Assembly (NCBI GenBank): GCA_964606055.1
Contig: CAZSFA010000001.1
Location: forward strand, 14,634-78,633
Source of the DNA: Roseitalea sp964606055
GTDB taxonomy: Bacteria; Pseudomonadota; Alphaproteobacteria; Rhizobiales; Rhizobiaceae
DNA: 64,000 bases
Reading direction: 5' to 3'
Each line of letters opens with the position of its first letter. The stretch's first letter is position 1. The position numbers and the translations under genes were made by a program. The notes beneath the pieces are model-generated. The model ran no database searches. It saw only the letters and a program-made list of their open reading frames with translations, and had not been told where the DNA came from. Shown here piece by piece: positions 54,935-63,639 of this stretch.

Positions 54935-55972
54935 TCAGTCCCGTGCAAGCACGCGTTCAAGGCGGGCGCGCACCGGTTCGGGCGCCGGCTGCGCGGGATC
55001 GTAGACATCCCGGAACATCGTGTTCAGTTGCGGTTCCTCGCTGTCGATCGCAAACGCGATCGTGGCATCCATCTCGGCATCAATGCCCGCATCCATGGCA
55101 TCGAGCGTTTCCCCGTCCATGATGCCCAGTTCGGCCAGCTTGTGCCGCGCGCGCGCCAGCGGGTCTTTCCTTCGTCCCTCCGCTTCCTCGGCATCATCGC
55201 GATAGGGCGACTTGTCCATCCGCGCATGGCCGTGGAAGCGATAGCAGTCGACCGCCAGAAACGCCGGCGTGCCGCCGCGCGCACCCGCGATCAACGCGCT
55301 TGAGACGTCCGCCACTTCCTCGACATCGATGCCGTCGACGGTTTTCGCGGCCAGTCCGAACGCGAGGGCGCGCTCATGCAGGCTGGTGTTGGCGGTCGCC
55401 TGATCGATGCGTGTGCCCATGCCGTACTGGTTGTTGATGCACACGAAGACGACCGGCAGCGCCCAAAGGGCCGCCATGTTCATGCTCTCGTATAGGATGC
55501 CCTGACCGGTGGCCCCATCACCGAAAAAGGCGACCGAAACAGCATCCGACCGGTGGTTGCGTGCCGCCAGCCCCGCACCAACCACGGCCGGGATGCCGCC
55601 GCCGACAATGGCATTGGCCCCGAGATGGCCCAGCCCCATGTCCGCGATGTGCATCGAGCCGCCCTTGCCATGGCAATAGCCGGTTTCCTTGCCGGCGATC
55701 TCGGCCATCATCCGATTGGGATCGGCACCGCGCGCCAGAAAAATGCCGTGCCCGCGATGGTGCGTGGTGAACGTGTCGCCGTCGCGCATGTTGGCGCAAA
55801 CGCCGACGGCCGCGCTCTCTTCCCCGACCGAAAGATGCAGCATCGATCCAGCCGACTGGCCGCGCACGAACAGTTCGCCCACACGCTCCTCGAAGGTGCG
55901 CACCCGGCGCATCTGGCGGTAGAGGTCAACGAGCAGCGAGTTCGTTCGCGCCACGGGGTTCCCGGCGTCCAT
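54935..55972 (-). CDS. acoA: TPP-dependent dehydrogenase E1 alpha subunit
   Basis: A 345-residue E1 alpha protein: YRQMRRVRTFEERV, HHRGHGIFLARGAD, GYCHGKGGSMHIAD and the TPP motif GDGATGQGILYESMNMAALWALPVVFVCINN. The pattern fits the acetoin/2-oxo-acid E1 group. Its ATG shares one base with the stop of the isomerase gene (TGATG). It works with the E1 beta and E2 genes that follow. The pathway substrate is likely a small 2-oxo or alpha-hydroxyketone compound produced by the sugar pathway. Confidence 0.9.
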   Translation of the reverse strand: MDAGNPVARTNSLLVDLYRQMRRVRTFEERVGELFVRGQSAGSMLHLSVGEESAAVGVCANMRDGDTFTTHHRGHGIFLARGADPNRMMAEIAGKETGYCHGKGGSMHIADMGLGHLGANAIVGGGIPAVVGAGLAARNHRSDAVSVAFFGDGATGQGILYESMNMAALWALPVVFVCINNQYGMGTRIDQATANTSLHERALAFGLAAKTVDGIDVEEVADVSSALIAGARGGTPAFLAVDCYRFHGHARMDKSPYRDDAEEAEGRRKDPLARARHKLAELGIMDGETLDAMDAGIDAEMDATIAFAIDSEEPQLNTMFRDVYDPAQPAPEPVRARLERVLARD

Positions 55973-56820
55973 CAGATCAATCCGTACTGTCTGGCTTTGT
56001 TTTTGAGAAATGGCAGACCGTTCTCCATCACCTCGGCTTCGCTGGAAGCGACCGGACGCCACACCGAAAGGCCGAAGGCAATCTCGGGCGGCATGTCGAT
56101 GAAGCTTTCCATCGCCAGTCCGCCCTTGAAGTTGACCGCGCGCAGGGCCGTGAAGATCTCGTCCCATGCCACCGTTCCCGCGCCGGGCGTGCCACGATCG
56201 GACTCTGACAGGTGGATGTATTTGAGGTGCTCGCGCGCATCGATGATGGCTTGTGCAACGCCCTTTTCCTCGATGTTCATGTGATAGGTATCCAGATGGA
56301 CGAACATGTTCTCGGCGCCGATGCGCTCGATCATCTCGACCGCCTGCCAACCGGTGTTCAGCAGGTGCGTCTCGTACCGGTTTACCGGCTCGATGCCGAA
56401 CAGCAGCCCGAGCGACCTGGCGTAGGCGGCTGTGCGGCCGAGCGCGTCCGCCACATTGTCCAGTTCGGCCTGGGTCGGCGGTTTGCCGGTCCGCTCGCCA
56501 ATTCCGCCATAGACAACGCCCGACAACGCTTCGCAGCCCATCGCATCGCATTTGTCGAGCGCGGTTTTGAGGAAATCGACCGCGCCATCGGGATTGCGGG
56601 ACGCCCAGACCGCTTCGGGCAATCCAAGCGAACACACCGCGCGCATATTGGCCGCCTCCAGCGTCGCGCGGCTGTGCTCGGCATTGACCTGCGGCGGGTT
56701 CAGAAGGGCGATCTCGAGAAAGTCCATGCCATACGACGACGCCTTGGCGACGGCGCGCTCGCATCCGGGCTCGTCCCACGTCATGGTCCACATGCTGGTG
56801 TGGACGCCAAATCCTTCCAT
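55972..56820 (-). CDS. Sugar phosphate isomerase/epimerase family, D-tagatose/D-psicose 3-epimerase type
   Basis: A 282-residue TIM barrel. Metal ligands Glu144 (IEPVNRYE), Asp177 (HLDTYH), His203 (YIHLSE) and Glu238 (MESF) have spacings of 33, 26 and 35 residues, the same as in known D-tagatose/psicose 3-epimerases. It should invert C3 of a free ketose. The gene is 14 bases downstream of SorC2 and is coupled to the E1 alpha gene. Together with the FGGY kinase it suggests epimerisation and then phosphorylation of a ketose imported by the ABC system at 58023-62613. Confidence 0.87.
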   Translation of the reverse strand: MEGFGVHTSMWTMTWDEPGCERAVAKASSYGMDFLEIALLNPPQVNAEHSRATLEAANMRAVCSLGLPEAVWASRNPDGAVDFLKTALDKCDAMGCEALSGVVYGGIGERTGKPPTQAELDNVADALGRTAAYARSLGLLFGIEPVNRYETHLLNTGWQAVEMIERIGAENMFVHLDTYHMNIEEKGVAQAIIDAREHLKYIHLSESDRGTPGAGTVAWDEIFTALRAVNFKGGLAMESFIDMPPEIAFGLSVWRPVASSEAEVMENGLPFLKNKARQYGLI

Positions 56821-56834
56821 GTGACCCTCCTCCC

Positions 56835-57794
56835 CTAGATGCTGTCCAACAAAGCCTGCGCCAGCGCCTCATCGACCAGCAGCCGGCTGGTGAAGCCGGC
56901 GCGCAGCACCGCCAGCGTTGCCGCACATTTGCGCACGCCGCTGGTCAGGATCACCGAGTCCATCTTGCGCATGTCGCCCGGTTGCACGCAGGGCGTGCAC
57001 TTGTTCAGTTCGATATCGGCGATCGACCCGTCGGTCCGATAGAACACGCCGCAACAGTCACCGACAACGTCGGCGTCCCGCAACTGCTGAAGCTGCTCCT
57101 CGCTGAACAGGTCGCTCTCGAACAGCACCGCGCCATCGCGGCATTCGCCGACACTCATCAGCGCATGATCGGCATTGCGCGCCGTCTGCATGGCCTCGCG
57201 CACCAGGCGCTGGTTCATGAACAGTTCACACGCCGCCGGACTGTCAGCAACGAACGGGGCCGGCAGCAGCAGCGCGCGGCCGCCGGTCTGCGCGGCAAGC
57301 CGAACGCACACATCGCCCGGCGCGGTGTGCGTTGCATGCGTGACCGATCCCATCAACGACACGAAGGTGAGCCCGTCATTGCTGATGCCGGACAGATTGT
57401 CGGCCATGCGTGACAGCGTGCGGCCCCAACCGACCCCGACGGTGAGCGGCGTCTCGCTGCCGGCGATCCGTGCCAGATAATTAGCGGCCAGGATCGCAAC
57501 CGCCGACCGCGCATAGCTGTCGTCGGTCAGCTTGGCGGGGACCGGCGCAACCTGGACCTCCTTGAGATCGAACGCCGCCGCCAGACGGTCGGCCAGCTCA
57601 AGCGTGCGCGAGGTACGATGCTCCACGGAGATCCGGACCATGCCTTGCTCGCGCGCGTCGGCGAGCATGCGCAGAACCTTGAAGCGCGATATGCCGAGTC
57701 GGTCGCTGACATCCTGCTGGCTCAGATTGCCCACATAATAGAGCCAGGCCGCTTGCGCGATATCGTCGTCGGCCTGTCGTCTGCCCGGAATCAT
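56835..57794 (-). CDS. SorC/DeoR-type sugar-binding transcriptional regulator (second)
   Basis: A 319-residue protein: helix-turn-helix YYVGNLSQQDVSDRLGISRF (about residues 19-38), then a SorC sugar-binding domain (VGVGWGRTLSRMADNLSG and VILTSGVRKC). The ATG at 57794 follows GGGAGGGG; an upstream TTG at 57821 is an alternative. It heads the minus-strand operon with the epimerase, Aco-type and kinase genes and is divergent from the second sugar ABC operon. It is a clear but distant paralogue of 47282-48256. Confidence 0.88.
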   Translation of the reverse strand: MIPGRRQADDDIAQAAWLYYVGNLSQQDVSDRLGISRFKVLRMLADAREQGMVRISVEHRTSRTLELADRLAAAFDLKEVQVAPVPAKLTDDSYARSAVAILAANYLARIAGSETPLTVGVGWGRTLSRMADNLSGISNDGLTFVSLMGSVTHATHTAPGDVCVRLAAQTGGRALLLPAPFVADSPAACELFMNQRLVREAMQTARNADHALMSVGECRDGAVLFESDLFSEEQLQQLRDADVVGDCCGVFYRTDGSIADIELNKCTPCVQPGDMRKMDSVILTSGVRKCAATLAVLRAGFTSRLLVDEALAQALLDSI

Positions 57795-57868
57795 GCCGGC
57801 ATACCCCTCCCATGCGGCCAAAGGCGAAATGGCTTGACCTCAAATCTCGCGGACATATAGTCACATAC

Positions 57869-57883
57869 GTGCAATCATTGCAC
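57869..57883. promoter_or_regulatory. Candidate SorC2 operator between the regulator and the second sugar ABC operon
   Basis: GTGCAATCATTGCAC is a 7-bp perfect inverted repeat with a one-base centre. A further TTGCAAG half-site follows at 57889-57895, giving three related TTGCA/TGCAA elements in the 228-bp divergent gap (57795-58022). This differs from the TGAC boxes of the first SorC system, as expected for a separate regulator. No other element is obvious in the gap. Confidence 0.55.
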
Positions 57884-58022
57884 AAGTGTTGCAAGACGCC
57901 GCACGGCTGGAGGCAAGGCGGTTGCGGGAGGCGCGCAGCACGGGAGACGATTGACAGGTGCAGTCGCAATTACGACTGTTTCAGCATCGAGCCGTCATCC
58001 ACGGCTCAAGGGAGGAAGAGAC

Positions 58023-59015
58023 ATGAAAACTCGCGTTTCAGTGCTTGCAGCAGCGTTGGCGGTGGGATCGGCAATGACCCTGACGTCGGCCGCCCATGCC
58101 GACGGTCACGCAAAGAACATTGCGACCGTGGTCAAGATCGCCGGCATCCAGTGGTTCAACCGCATGGAAGAGGGCGTTCAGAAATTCGCCGAAGAGACCG
58201 GCCACAACGCCTTCCAGGTCGGGCCCGCACAGGCCGATCCGCAGCAGCAGGCCGCCCTTATCGAGGACATGATCGCTCAGGGTGTGAACGCGCTGGCCGT
58301 CGTGCCGATGTCTCCCGAAGCGCTTGAGCCGGTCCTCAAACGGGCGATGGACGCCGGCATCACCGTGATCACACACGAGGCCGCGGCGCAGCAGAACACC
58401 AATTACGACATTGAAGCCTTCGTGAACGAGGACTTCGGCGCCAACCTGATGGAACAACTGGCCGCCTGCATGGGCGGTGAAGGCGAGTACGCGGTGTTTG
58501 TTGGTTCGCTGACATCGCAGACGCACAACCAGTGGGTCGATGGCGCGATCGCCCATCAGGAGGCCAACTACCCCAACATGACGCTGGTCGGCGACAAGAA
58601 CGAAACGTTCGACGATGCGGAAAACGCCTACACCAAAGCGCAGGAAGTGATGCGTGCGTTCCCCAACATCAAGGGCATGCAAGGGTCAGCGTCCACCGAC
58701 GTTGCCGGCATTGGCCGCGCCATCGAGGAGCGCGGCAAGGAAGACGACACCTGCGTGTTCGGAACGTCTCTGCCATCGATCGCCGGCCAGTATCTTGAGA
58801 CCGGTGCGGTCGACGGCATCGGGTTCTGGGATCCGGCGGTTGCGGGCGAAGCCATGAACAAGCTCGCGGTGATGGTCATGAACGGCGAAGAGGTCACCGA
58901 CGGCATGGATCTGGGCCTTCCCGGCTATGAACAGGTCACGCTGGACGGCAAGGTGATCTACGGTCAGGCCTGGGTCAACGTGGACCAGGGCAACATGGCG
59001 GAATACCCATTCTGA
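58023..59015 (+). CDS. Sugar ABC transporter substrate-binding protein
   Basis: A 330-residue periplasmic protein. The signal peptide (RVSVLAAALAVGSAMTLTSAAHA) is cut near residue 27, and the type I fold follows (VVKIAGIQWFNRMEEGVQKFAEE, VNALAVVPMSPEAL, VITHEAAAQQNTNYDIEAF). It resembles LsrB/RhaS-class proteins that bind sugars or AI-2-like diols. GGGAGGAAG precedes the ATG. It heads the operon with a fused ATPase, two permeases and dhaKL. Confidence 0.9.
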   Translation: MKTRVSVLAAALAVGSAMTLTSAAHADGHAKNIATVVKIAGIQWFNRMEEGVQKFAEETGHNAFQVGPAQADPQQQAALIEDMIAQGVNALAVVPMSPEALEPVLKRAMDAGITVITHEAAAQQNTNYDIEAFVNEDFGANLMEQLAACMGGEGEYAVFVGSLTSQTHNQWVDGAIAHQEANYPNMTLVGDKNETFDDAENAYTKAQEVMRAFPNIKGMQGSASTDVAGIGRAIEERGKEDDTCVFGTSLPSIAGQYLETGAVDGIGFWDPAVAGEAMNKLAVMVMNGEEVTDGMDLGLPGYEQVTLDGKVIYGQAWVNVDQGNMAEYPF

Positions 59016-59029
59016 CCAGGACCAATGAC

Positions 59030-59062
59030 CGGGGCGGCCTGAGGGCCGCCCCGCTTTGTTTT
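59030..59062 (+). terminator. GC-rich stem-loop with T-rich tail after the binding-protein gene
   Basis: A 10-bp perfect stem pairs 59030-59039 with 59044-59053 around a 4-base loop, followed by CTTTGTTTTC. It lies in the 79-bp gap before the ATPase gene. It should act as a partial terminator, giving high binding-protein and lower transporter expression. Confidence 0.7.
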
Positions 59063-59094
59063 CAGGCATAATCTCCAGACCGTGTCAGGCCGCC

Positions 59095-60594
59095 ATGCCC
59101 GATGTCATTGCCCCGGCGTTTATCGAGTTGCATGGCATCACCAAGCGCTATGCCGGCGTAACGGCGCTCGATGATGTGGATTTCGTCGTTCAGCCCGGAG
59201 AAGCGGTGTGCCTGGCCGGCGAAAACGGCTCGGGCAAGTCAACGCTCATCAAGATCATCTGCGGCGTCGAGCAGGCGACGCAGGGCGCCATTCGCATCGG
59301 TGGCCGCGAACAAACCGCGCTCAACCCGCGCGTTGCCGCGGCAGCGGGTGTCATGGTCATCTTTCAGGACTTTTCACTGTTCCCCAACCTGTCGGTCGCC
59401 GAGAACATCGCCTTTGCGACGCAATTGTCCGCGCGCGCACGGTTCTTCCGGCCGCGCGCCGCCCGTCAGATCGCGCGCGAGGTGCTGGACCGGATCGGCG
59501 TCGAGATCGATCTGGACGCCCGCGTCGAAAGCCTGCCGGTGGCCCACAAGCAACTGGTCGCAATTTGTCGGGCGCTGGCCTCCAATGCCCAGCTCATCAT
59601 CATGGACGAACCCACAACGGCGCTCACCGGCAAGGAGGTGAACCGGCTGCTGGGTATCATTCGCAAGCTGAAAGATGACGGCGTAGCGGTCATCTTCGTC
59701 AGCCACAAACTGGCCGAGGTTCTCGAAGTCTCCGAAAAAGTGGTCGTGCTGCGCAACGGCCAAAAGGTGGCCGAAGGGCCCGCCGCCGAGTTCGACACCC
59801 GATCGCTGACGTATCACATGACGGGTCGCGAGGTGAACGACACATCGGCGCGTCACGCCACGGTGCAGACCGAAACGCTCATGCGCGTCCAAGGTCTGGG
59901 CAAGGACGGTTCGTTTGAGGGCATCGGTTTCGATCTGAAGGCCGGCGAAGTGCTGGGCGTGACGGGCCTTCTGGGTAGCGGCCGCACCTCACTTGCCAAG
60001 GCGCTGTTCGGACTTGTGAAGCCCGACCGGGGGACCATCGTCGTCGACGGCGAGCAAGTGCCGACCGGCGATCCGATCGCCGCATCAAGGGCGCGCATCG
60101 GCTACGTGCCGGAGGACCGGTTGACCGAAGGGCTGTTCCTGAGCCAGTCCATCGTGCGCAACGTCGCCATAGGCCGGCTTGACGAGCACACGAGCAATGG
60201 CGGTTTTCTGAACATGTCGGGCCTGGTGGCCGAGGCCGCCGACTGGCTTGAGCGCCTGAAGGTAAAAACGCCGGACATCAACGCGGCGGTGCAATCATTG
60301 TCCGGCGGCAACCAGCAGCGCGTGGCCCTGGCACGCTGGCTGTCGCGCGCGCCGCGCGTCCTGGTGCTCAACGGCCCCAGCGTCGGGGTGGACGTGGGCT
60401 CCAAGGCCGACATTCACGGCATCATCGCTGATCTGGCCGCGCACGGCCTCGCCGTCATCGTCATCTCCGACGATCTGCCCGAACTGCTGACGACGTGCCA
60501 TCGCATCCTCGTGATGCAGGACGGACGCATCGTCGACGAGGTCGAGGGCGCGGGCACCAACGAGGCCGATCTCGCGCACAGGCTGGCCTCGTGA
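59095..60594 (+). CDS. Sugar ABC transporter ATP-binding protein, tandem domains
   Basis: A 499-residue fused ATPase. Domain 1: GENGSGKST, LPVAHKQLVAICRAL, IIMDEPTTAL. Domain 2: GLLGSGRTS and LSGGNQQRVALARW, but the Walker B region reads VLNGPSVGVD, so the usual Asp-Glu pair is lost and the second site is probably not catalytic. The ATG at 59095 has only a weak ribosome binding site. Its TGA shares a base with the ATG of the first permease gene (TGATG). Confidence 0.9.
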   Translation: MPDVIAPAFIELHGITKRYAGVTALDDVDFVVQPGEAVCLAGENGSGKSTLIKIICGVEQATQGAIRIGGREQTALNPRVAAAAGVMVIFQDFSLFPNLSVAENIAFATQLSARARFFRPRAARQIAREVLDRIGVEIDLDARVESLPVAHKQLVAICRALASNAQLIIMDEPTTALTGKEVNRLLGIIRKLKDDGVAVIFVSHKLAEVLEVSEKVVVLRNGQKVAEGPAAEFDTRSLTYHMTGREVNDTSARHATVQTETLMRVQGLGKDGSFEGIGFDLKAGEVLGVTGLLGSGRTSLAKALFGLVKPDRGTIVVDGEQVPTGDPIAASRARIGYVPEDRLTEGLFLSQSIVRNVAIGRLDEHTSNGGFLNMSGLVAEAADWLERLKVKTPDINAAVQSLSGGNQQRVALARWLSRAPRVLVLNGPSVGVDVGSKADIHGIIADLAAHGLAVIVISDDLPELLTTCHRILVMQDGRIVDEVEGAGTNEADLAHRLAS

Positions 60595-61592
60595 TGGACT
60601 GGCTGCCCAAGGACGTCTGGACACGCAACGAGACGCTGGTCGCCGGCGTGATCATCCTGTTCTGCGTTGTGGCGACGCTCTCCGATCCACTGTTCTTCAC
60701 GATCACCACCGTGTCGGACCTGCTGCGTGCCTCGATCGTGATCGGCATCCTCGCCGTGGCCGCGATGCTGGTTCTGGTGTCCGGCGGGATCGATGTCAGC
60801 TTCACCGCCGTCGCCGTCTTCGCCATGTACTCCTCGACGGTGCTGGCGCTGGCGATCTGGCCCGACATGCCTTGGCCGTTGATCTTTGCCGTTTCGGTGG
60901 TGATCGGCGCGGGGCTCGGCGCGATAAACGGCGTCTTCATCGCCTTTTTCGGATTGCCGACGCTGATCGTGACCCTTGGCACCCTGTCCGTGTTCCGGGG
61001 CTTCCTTCTGACCTTCATCGGTTCGCAGCGCATCTCGGCGCTGCCGCCGGAGATGCGTGACTTCTCGCGTGGCGTCTTGGCGCGCGGAACCACCGAGGCG
61101 GGCAACTTCTACTCGATCCCCTGGTCGGCACTTGCGCTGGTCGGCGTGGTGATCCTGACCTGGTTCATCCTTCACAAGACGATGCTCGGCCGGTCCATCT
61201 ACGCGATCGGAGGATCGGTCGAGAGCGCGCGGCGGATCGGCATCAGCGTCAAATGGACCCAGTTCTTCGTCTATGTCTATGTCGGCGCGCTCGCCGGTCT
61301 GGCGGGCATCATTCACGGCGCGACCGGCCGCATGGCTGATCCCTTTTCGCTGGTCGGGCTCGAACTGTCGGTGATCGCGGCGGTCGTTCTGGGCGGTGCG
61401 CGCCTGATCGGCGGCTACGGCACGCTGACCGGGACGCTTCTGGGCGTCGCACTGATCGTCATTGTCCAGAACAGCCTGATCGTCATCGGCATTCCGACGA
61501 CATGGCAGTCGGTCACCATCGGGCTGCTGATCCTGCTGGGAACCGGTGTCCCGGCTTACAGGGCCAAGCGCGCTGCAGCGCGCGCCGGATAG
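60594..61592 (+). CDS. Sugar ABC transporter permease (first of two)
   Basis: A 332-residue membrane protein of the RbsC/LsrC family: MLVLVSGGIDVSFTAVAVFAMY, LPTLIVTLGTLSVFRGFLL, YAIGGSVESARRIGISVKWTQF and AAVVLGGARLIGGYGTLTG. It has about ten predicted membrane segments. It probably pairs with the next permease as a heterodimer, an arrangement also seen in LsrC/LsrD. It is coupled to the ATPase gene by a one-base overlap. Confidence 0.91.
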   Translation: MDWLPKDVWTRNETLVAGVIILFCVVATLSDPLFFTITTVSDLLRASIVIGILAVAAMLVLVSGGIDVSFTAVAVFAMYSSTVLALAIWPDMPWPLIFAVSVVIGAGLGAINGVFIAFFGLPTLIVTLGTLSVFRGFLLTFIGSQRISALPPEMRDFSRGVLARGTTEAGNFYSIPWSALALVGVVILTWFILHKTMLGRSIYAIGGSVESARRIGISVKWTQFFVYVYVGALAGLAGIIHGATGRMADPFSLVGLELSVIAAVVLGGARLIGGYGTLTGTLLGVALIVIVQNSLIVIGIPTTWQSVTIGLLILLGTGVPAYRAKRAAARAG

Positions 61593-61602
61593 GGGCATTG
61601 AG

Positions 61603-62613
61603 ATGAGCGCAGGGCGAATGACTGCAAAAAGCATGACCGAGGCGCCGGAGTTCCGGCTGCTCATCATCGCCGTCGCCGTGTTTGCGCTGATGTCGTTTCT
61701 GTCGCCGGACCGGTTCCTGTCCGCACAGAACCTGACGTCGATGGCGTTCCAGTTTCCCGAGTTCGCCATATTGGCACTTGCCATGACCATCACAATGATG
61801 ACCGGCGGCATCGATCTGTCGGTCGTCGGCGTGGCCAACCTGTCCGCCGTGGTTGCCGCGATCATTCTCACCCAGTTCGCCGATCCCGCCATGCCGCCGG
61901 GCCAATCCTTGATGTGGCTGGGCGTTGCCCTGGGGGCCGCGCTTTGCGTGGGCGCGCTGGCCGGTTTGATCAATGGCGGACTGGTCGCTTTCTTCGGCCT
62001 GCCGCCGATTCTGGCAACGCTCGGGTCCGGTCTGGTCTTCACCGGCTTTGCCATTGCCATGACCGGTGGAAGCGCCGTGATGGGCTTTCCAGACACGGTT
62101 GCATGGCTGGGCAACGAGCGCCTGTTTGGCATACCCGTGCCGTTGATCGTGTTCGCCCTGCTCGCGTTCGCGCTGCACCTGATCCTGACCCGGACCGCAT
62201 TCGGCCTTCGCGTGACCATGTACGGCGCCAACCCGCTGGCCGCGCTTTATGCCGCCGTCGATGTCAACCGCATGCTCCTGAAGGTGTATGTCATCGCGGG
62301 CCTGTTCTCGTCGGTGGCCGGCATGGTGATCATGAGCCGCGCCAACTCCGCCAAGGCCGATTACGGATCGTCATACCTGCTGCTCGCCGTCCTCATCGCG
62401 GTGCTGGGCGGCGTCAACCCCTATGGCGGGTATGGCCGCGTCGTCGGTGTGGTCCTGGCCGTGCTGTCGATGCAGTTCCTGTCGAGCGGGCTCAACATGC
62501 TTCAGGTCTCGAACTTCGCGCGCGAACTCATCTGGGGCGCACTGCTGATCTTCGTGATGGTCATCAACACCAGCGGGCTGACGGCGCTGCGCGGCACCCG
62601 CGCCAAACCATGA
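61603..62613 (+). CDS. Sugar ABC transporter permease (second of two)
   Basis: A 336-residue RbsC/LsrD-family permease: MTGGIDLSVVGVANLSAVVA, LPPILATLGSGLVFTGF, YGANPLAALYAAVDVNR and LIAVLGGVNPYGGYG. The ATG at 61603 is 10 bases after the first permease; ATGs at 61618 and 61633 are possible starts. It belongs to the same importer as 58023-61592, and dhaK follows after 24 bases. Confidence 0.9.
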   Translation: MSAGRMTAKSMTEAPEFRLLIIAVAVFALMSFLSPDRFLSAQNLTSMAFQFPEFAILALAMTITMMTGGIDLSVVGVANLSAVVAAIILTQFADPAMPPGQSLMWLGVALGAALCVGALAGLINGGLVAFFGLPPILATLGSGLVFTGFAIAMTGGSAVMGFPDTVAWLGNERLFGIPVPLIVFALLAFALHLILTRTAFGLRVTMYGANPLAALYAAVDVNRMLLKVYVIAGLFSSVAGMVIMSRANSAKADYGSSYLLLAVLIAVLGGVNPYGGYGRVVGVVLAVLSMQFLSSGLNMLQVSNFARELIWGALLIFVMVINTSGLTALRGTRAKP

Positions 62614-62637
62614 CATGACACCGAACGGGAGGACGCC

Positions 62638-63639
62638 ATGAAAAAGATTCTGAACGAGCCTGGGCACTACGTGGACGAGATGCTCGAAGGCCTGATTGCG
62701 GCCCACCCCGAATACTACGCCATGCATGGCGACAGCGGCAAAGTGGTCGCCCGGGCCGCACCGCGCAGACAGGGCAAGGTCGGCATCGTGACCGGTGGCG
62801 GCTCCGGCCACCTGCCGGTCTTCACCGGCTATGTCGGCGAAGGACTGCTCGATGCCTGCGCGATCGGCGAGGTGTTTTCGTCGCCCACGGCTGAACAGAT
62901 GGCCGACGCGATCCGTTTTGCCGACCAGGGCGCGGGGGTTCTGCGCCTTTACGGTAACTATGGCGGCGATGTCATGAACTTCGACATGGCGGGCGAACTC
63001 GTCGAGTTCGAGGACATCACCTGCTCGACCGTGCTGCTGGCCGATGATGTGGCATCGGCGCCGCCCGAGGAAGCCGAAAAACGCCGCGGCGTTGCGGGCA
63101 TGGTCTATGCGTTCAAGATCGCCGGCGCTGCGGCCGAACAGGGCCGCGACCTCGAGGGCGTGACGGCCGTTGCGCAGAAGGCCGCCGATGCGTGCCGGTC
63201 GATCGGCGCCGCCCTGTCGCCGTGCACGGTTCCGGTCGCCGGCAAGCCGACCTTCGAGATCGCCGACGACGAGATGGAAATGGGCATGGGCATCCATGGC
63301 GAACCCGGCGTGTGGCGCGGCAAACTCAAGGCCGCCGACGACATCGCCGGCGAGATGATGGATCGCCTGCTCGCGGACATGCCCTTGTCGTCGGACGATC
63401 GGGTTTCGGTGCTCGTCAACTCGCTCGGCGCAACCCCGCCCGAGGAGCTCTACATCGTCTATCGCATCGTCAAGAACCGGCTGGAGGCGACAGGCGCGAG
63501 CATCGTCATGCCGCTGGTCGGCCGCTACGCGACATCGATGGAGATGGCCGGCGTGTCGCTGACGCTGTGCAAACTCGACGACGATCTGGAGGCCCTGCTC
63601 AAGGCGCCGTGCGACTGCGCGTTCTGGAGAGTTGGATGA
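62638..63639 (+). CDS. dhaK: Dihydroxyacetone kinase subunit DhaK family
   Basis: A 333-residue DhaK domain: IVTGGGSGHLPVFTGYVG, RLYGNYGGDVMNFDMA, and the substrate-binding His220 in GIHGEPG. The family covalently binds a short ketose (DHA, or erythrulose-type ketones) via His as a hemiaminal. The ATG follows GGGAGG. It overlaps dhaL by ATGA. No DhaM gene is visible, so the phosphate donor (ATP or PTS) is undecided. In this context it could salvage DHA or a C4 ketose released by the linked sugar pathways. Confidence 0.9.
   Translation: MKKILNEPGHYVDEMLEGLIAAHPEYYAMHGDSGKVVARAAPRRQGKVGIVTGGGSGHLPVFTGYVGEGLLDACAIGEVFSSPTAEQMADAIRFADQGAGVLRLYGNYGGDVMNFDMAGELVEFEDITCSTVLLADDVASAPPEEAEKRRGVAGMVYAFKIAGAAAEQGRDLEGVTAVAQKAADACRSIGAALSPCTVPVAGKPTFEIADDEMEMGMGIHGEPGVWRGKLKAADDIAGEMMDRLLADMPLSSDDRVSVLVNSLGATPPEELYIVYRIVKNRLEATGASIVMPLVGRYATSMEMAGVSLTLCKLDDDLEALLKAPCDCAFWRVG

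Noticed and set aside
60414..62231. A 605-codon open frame on the minus strand across the two permease genes
   Set aside because: It lies antisense to clear membrane proteins with family motifs, has a low-complexity, charged composition with no recognisable domain, and is expected by chance in high-GC DNA.
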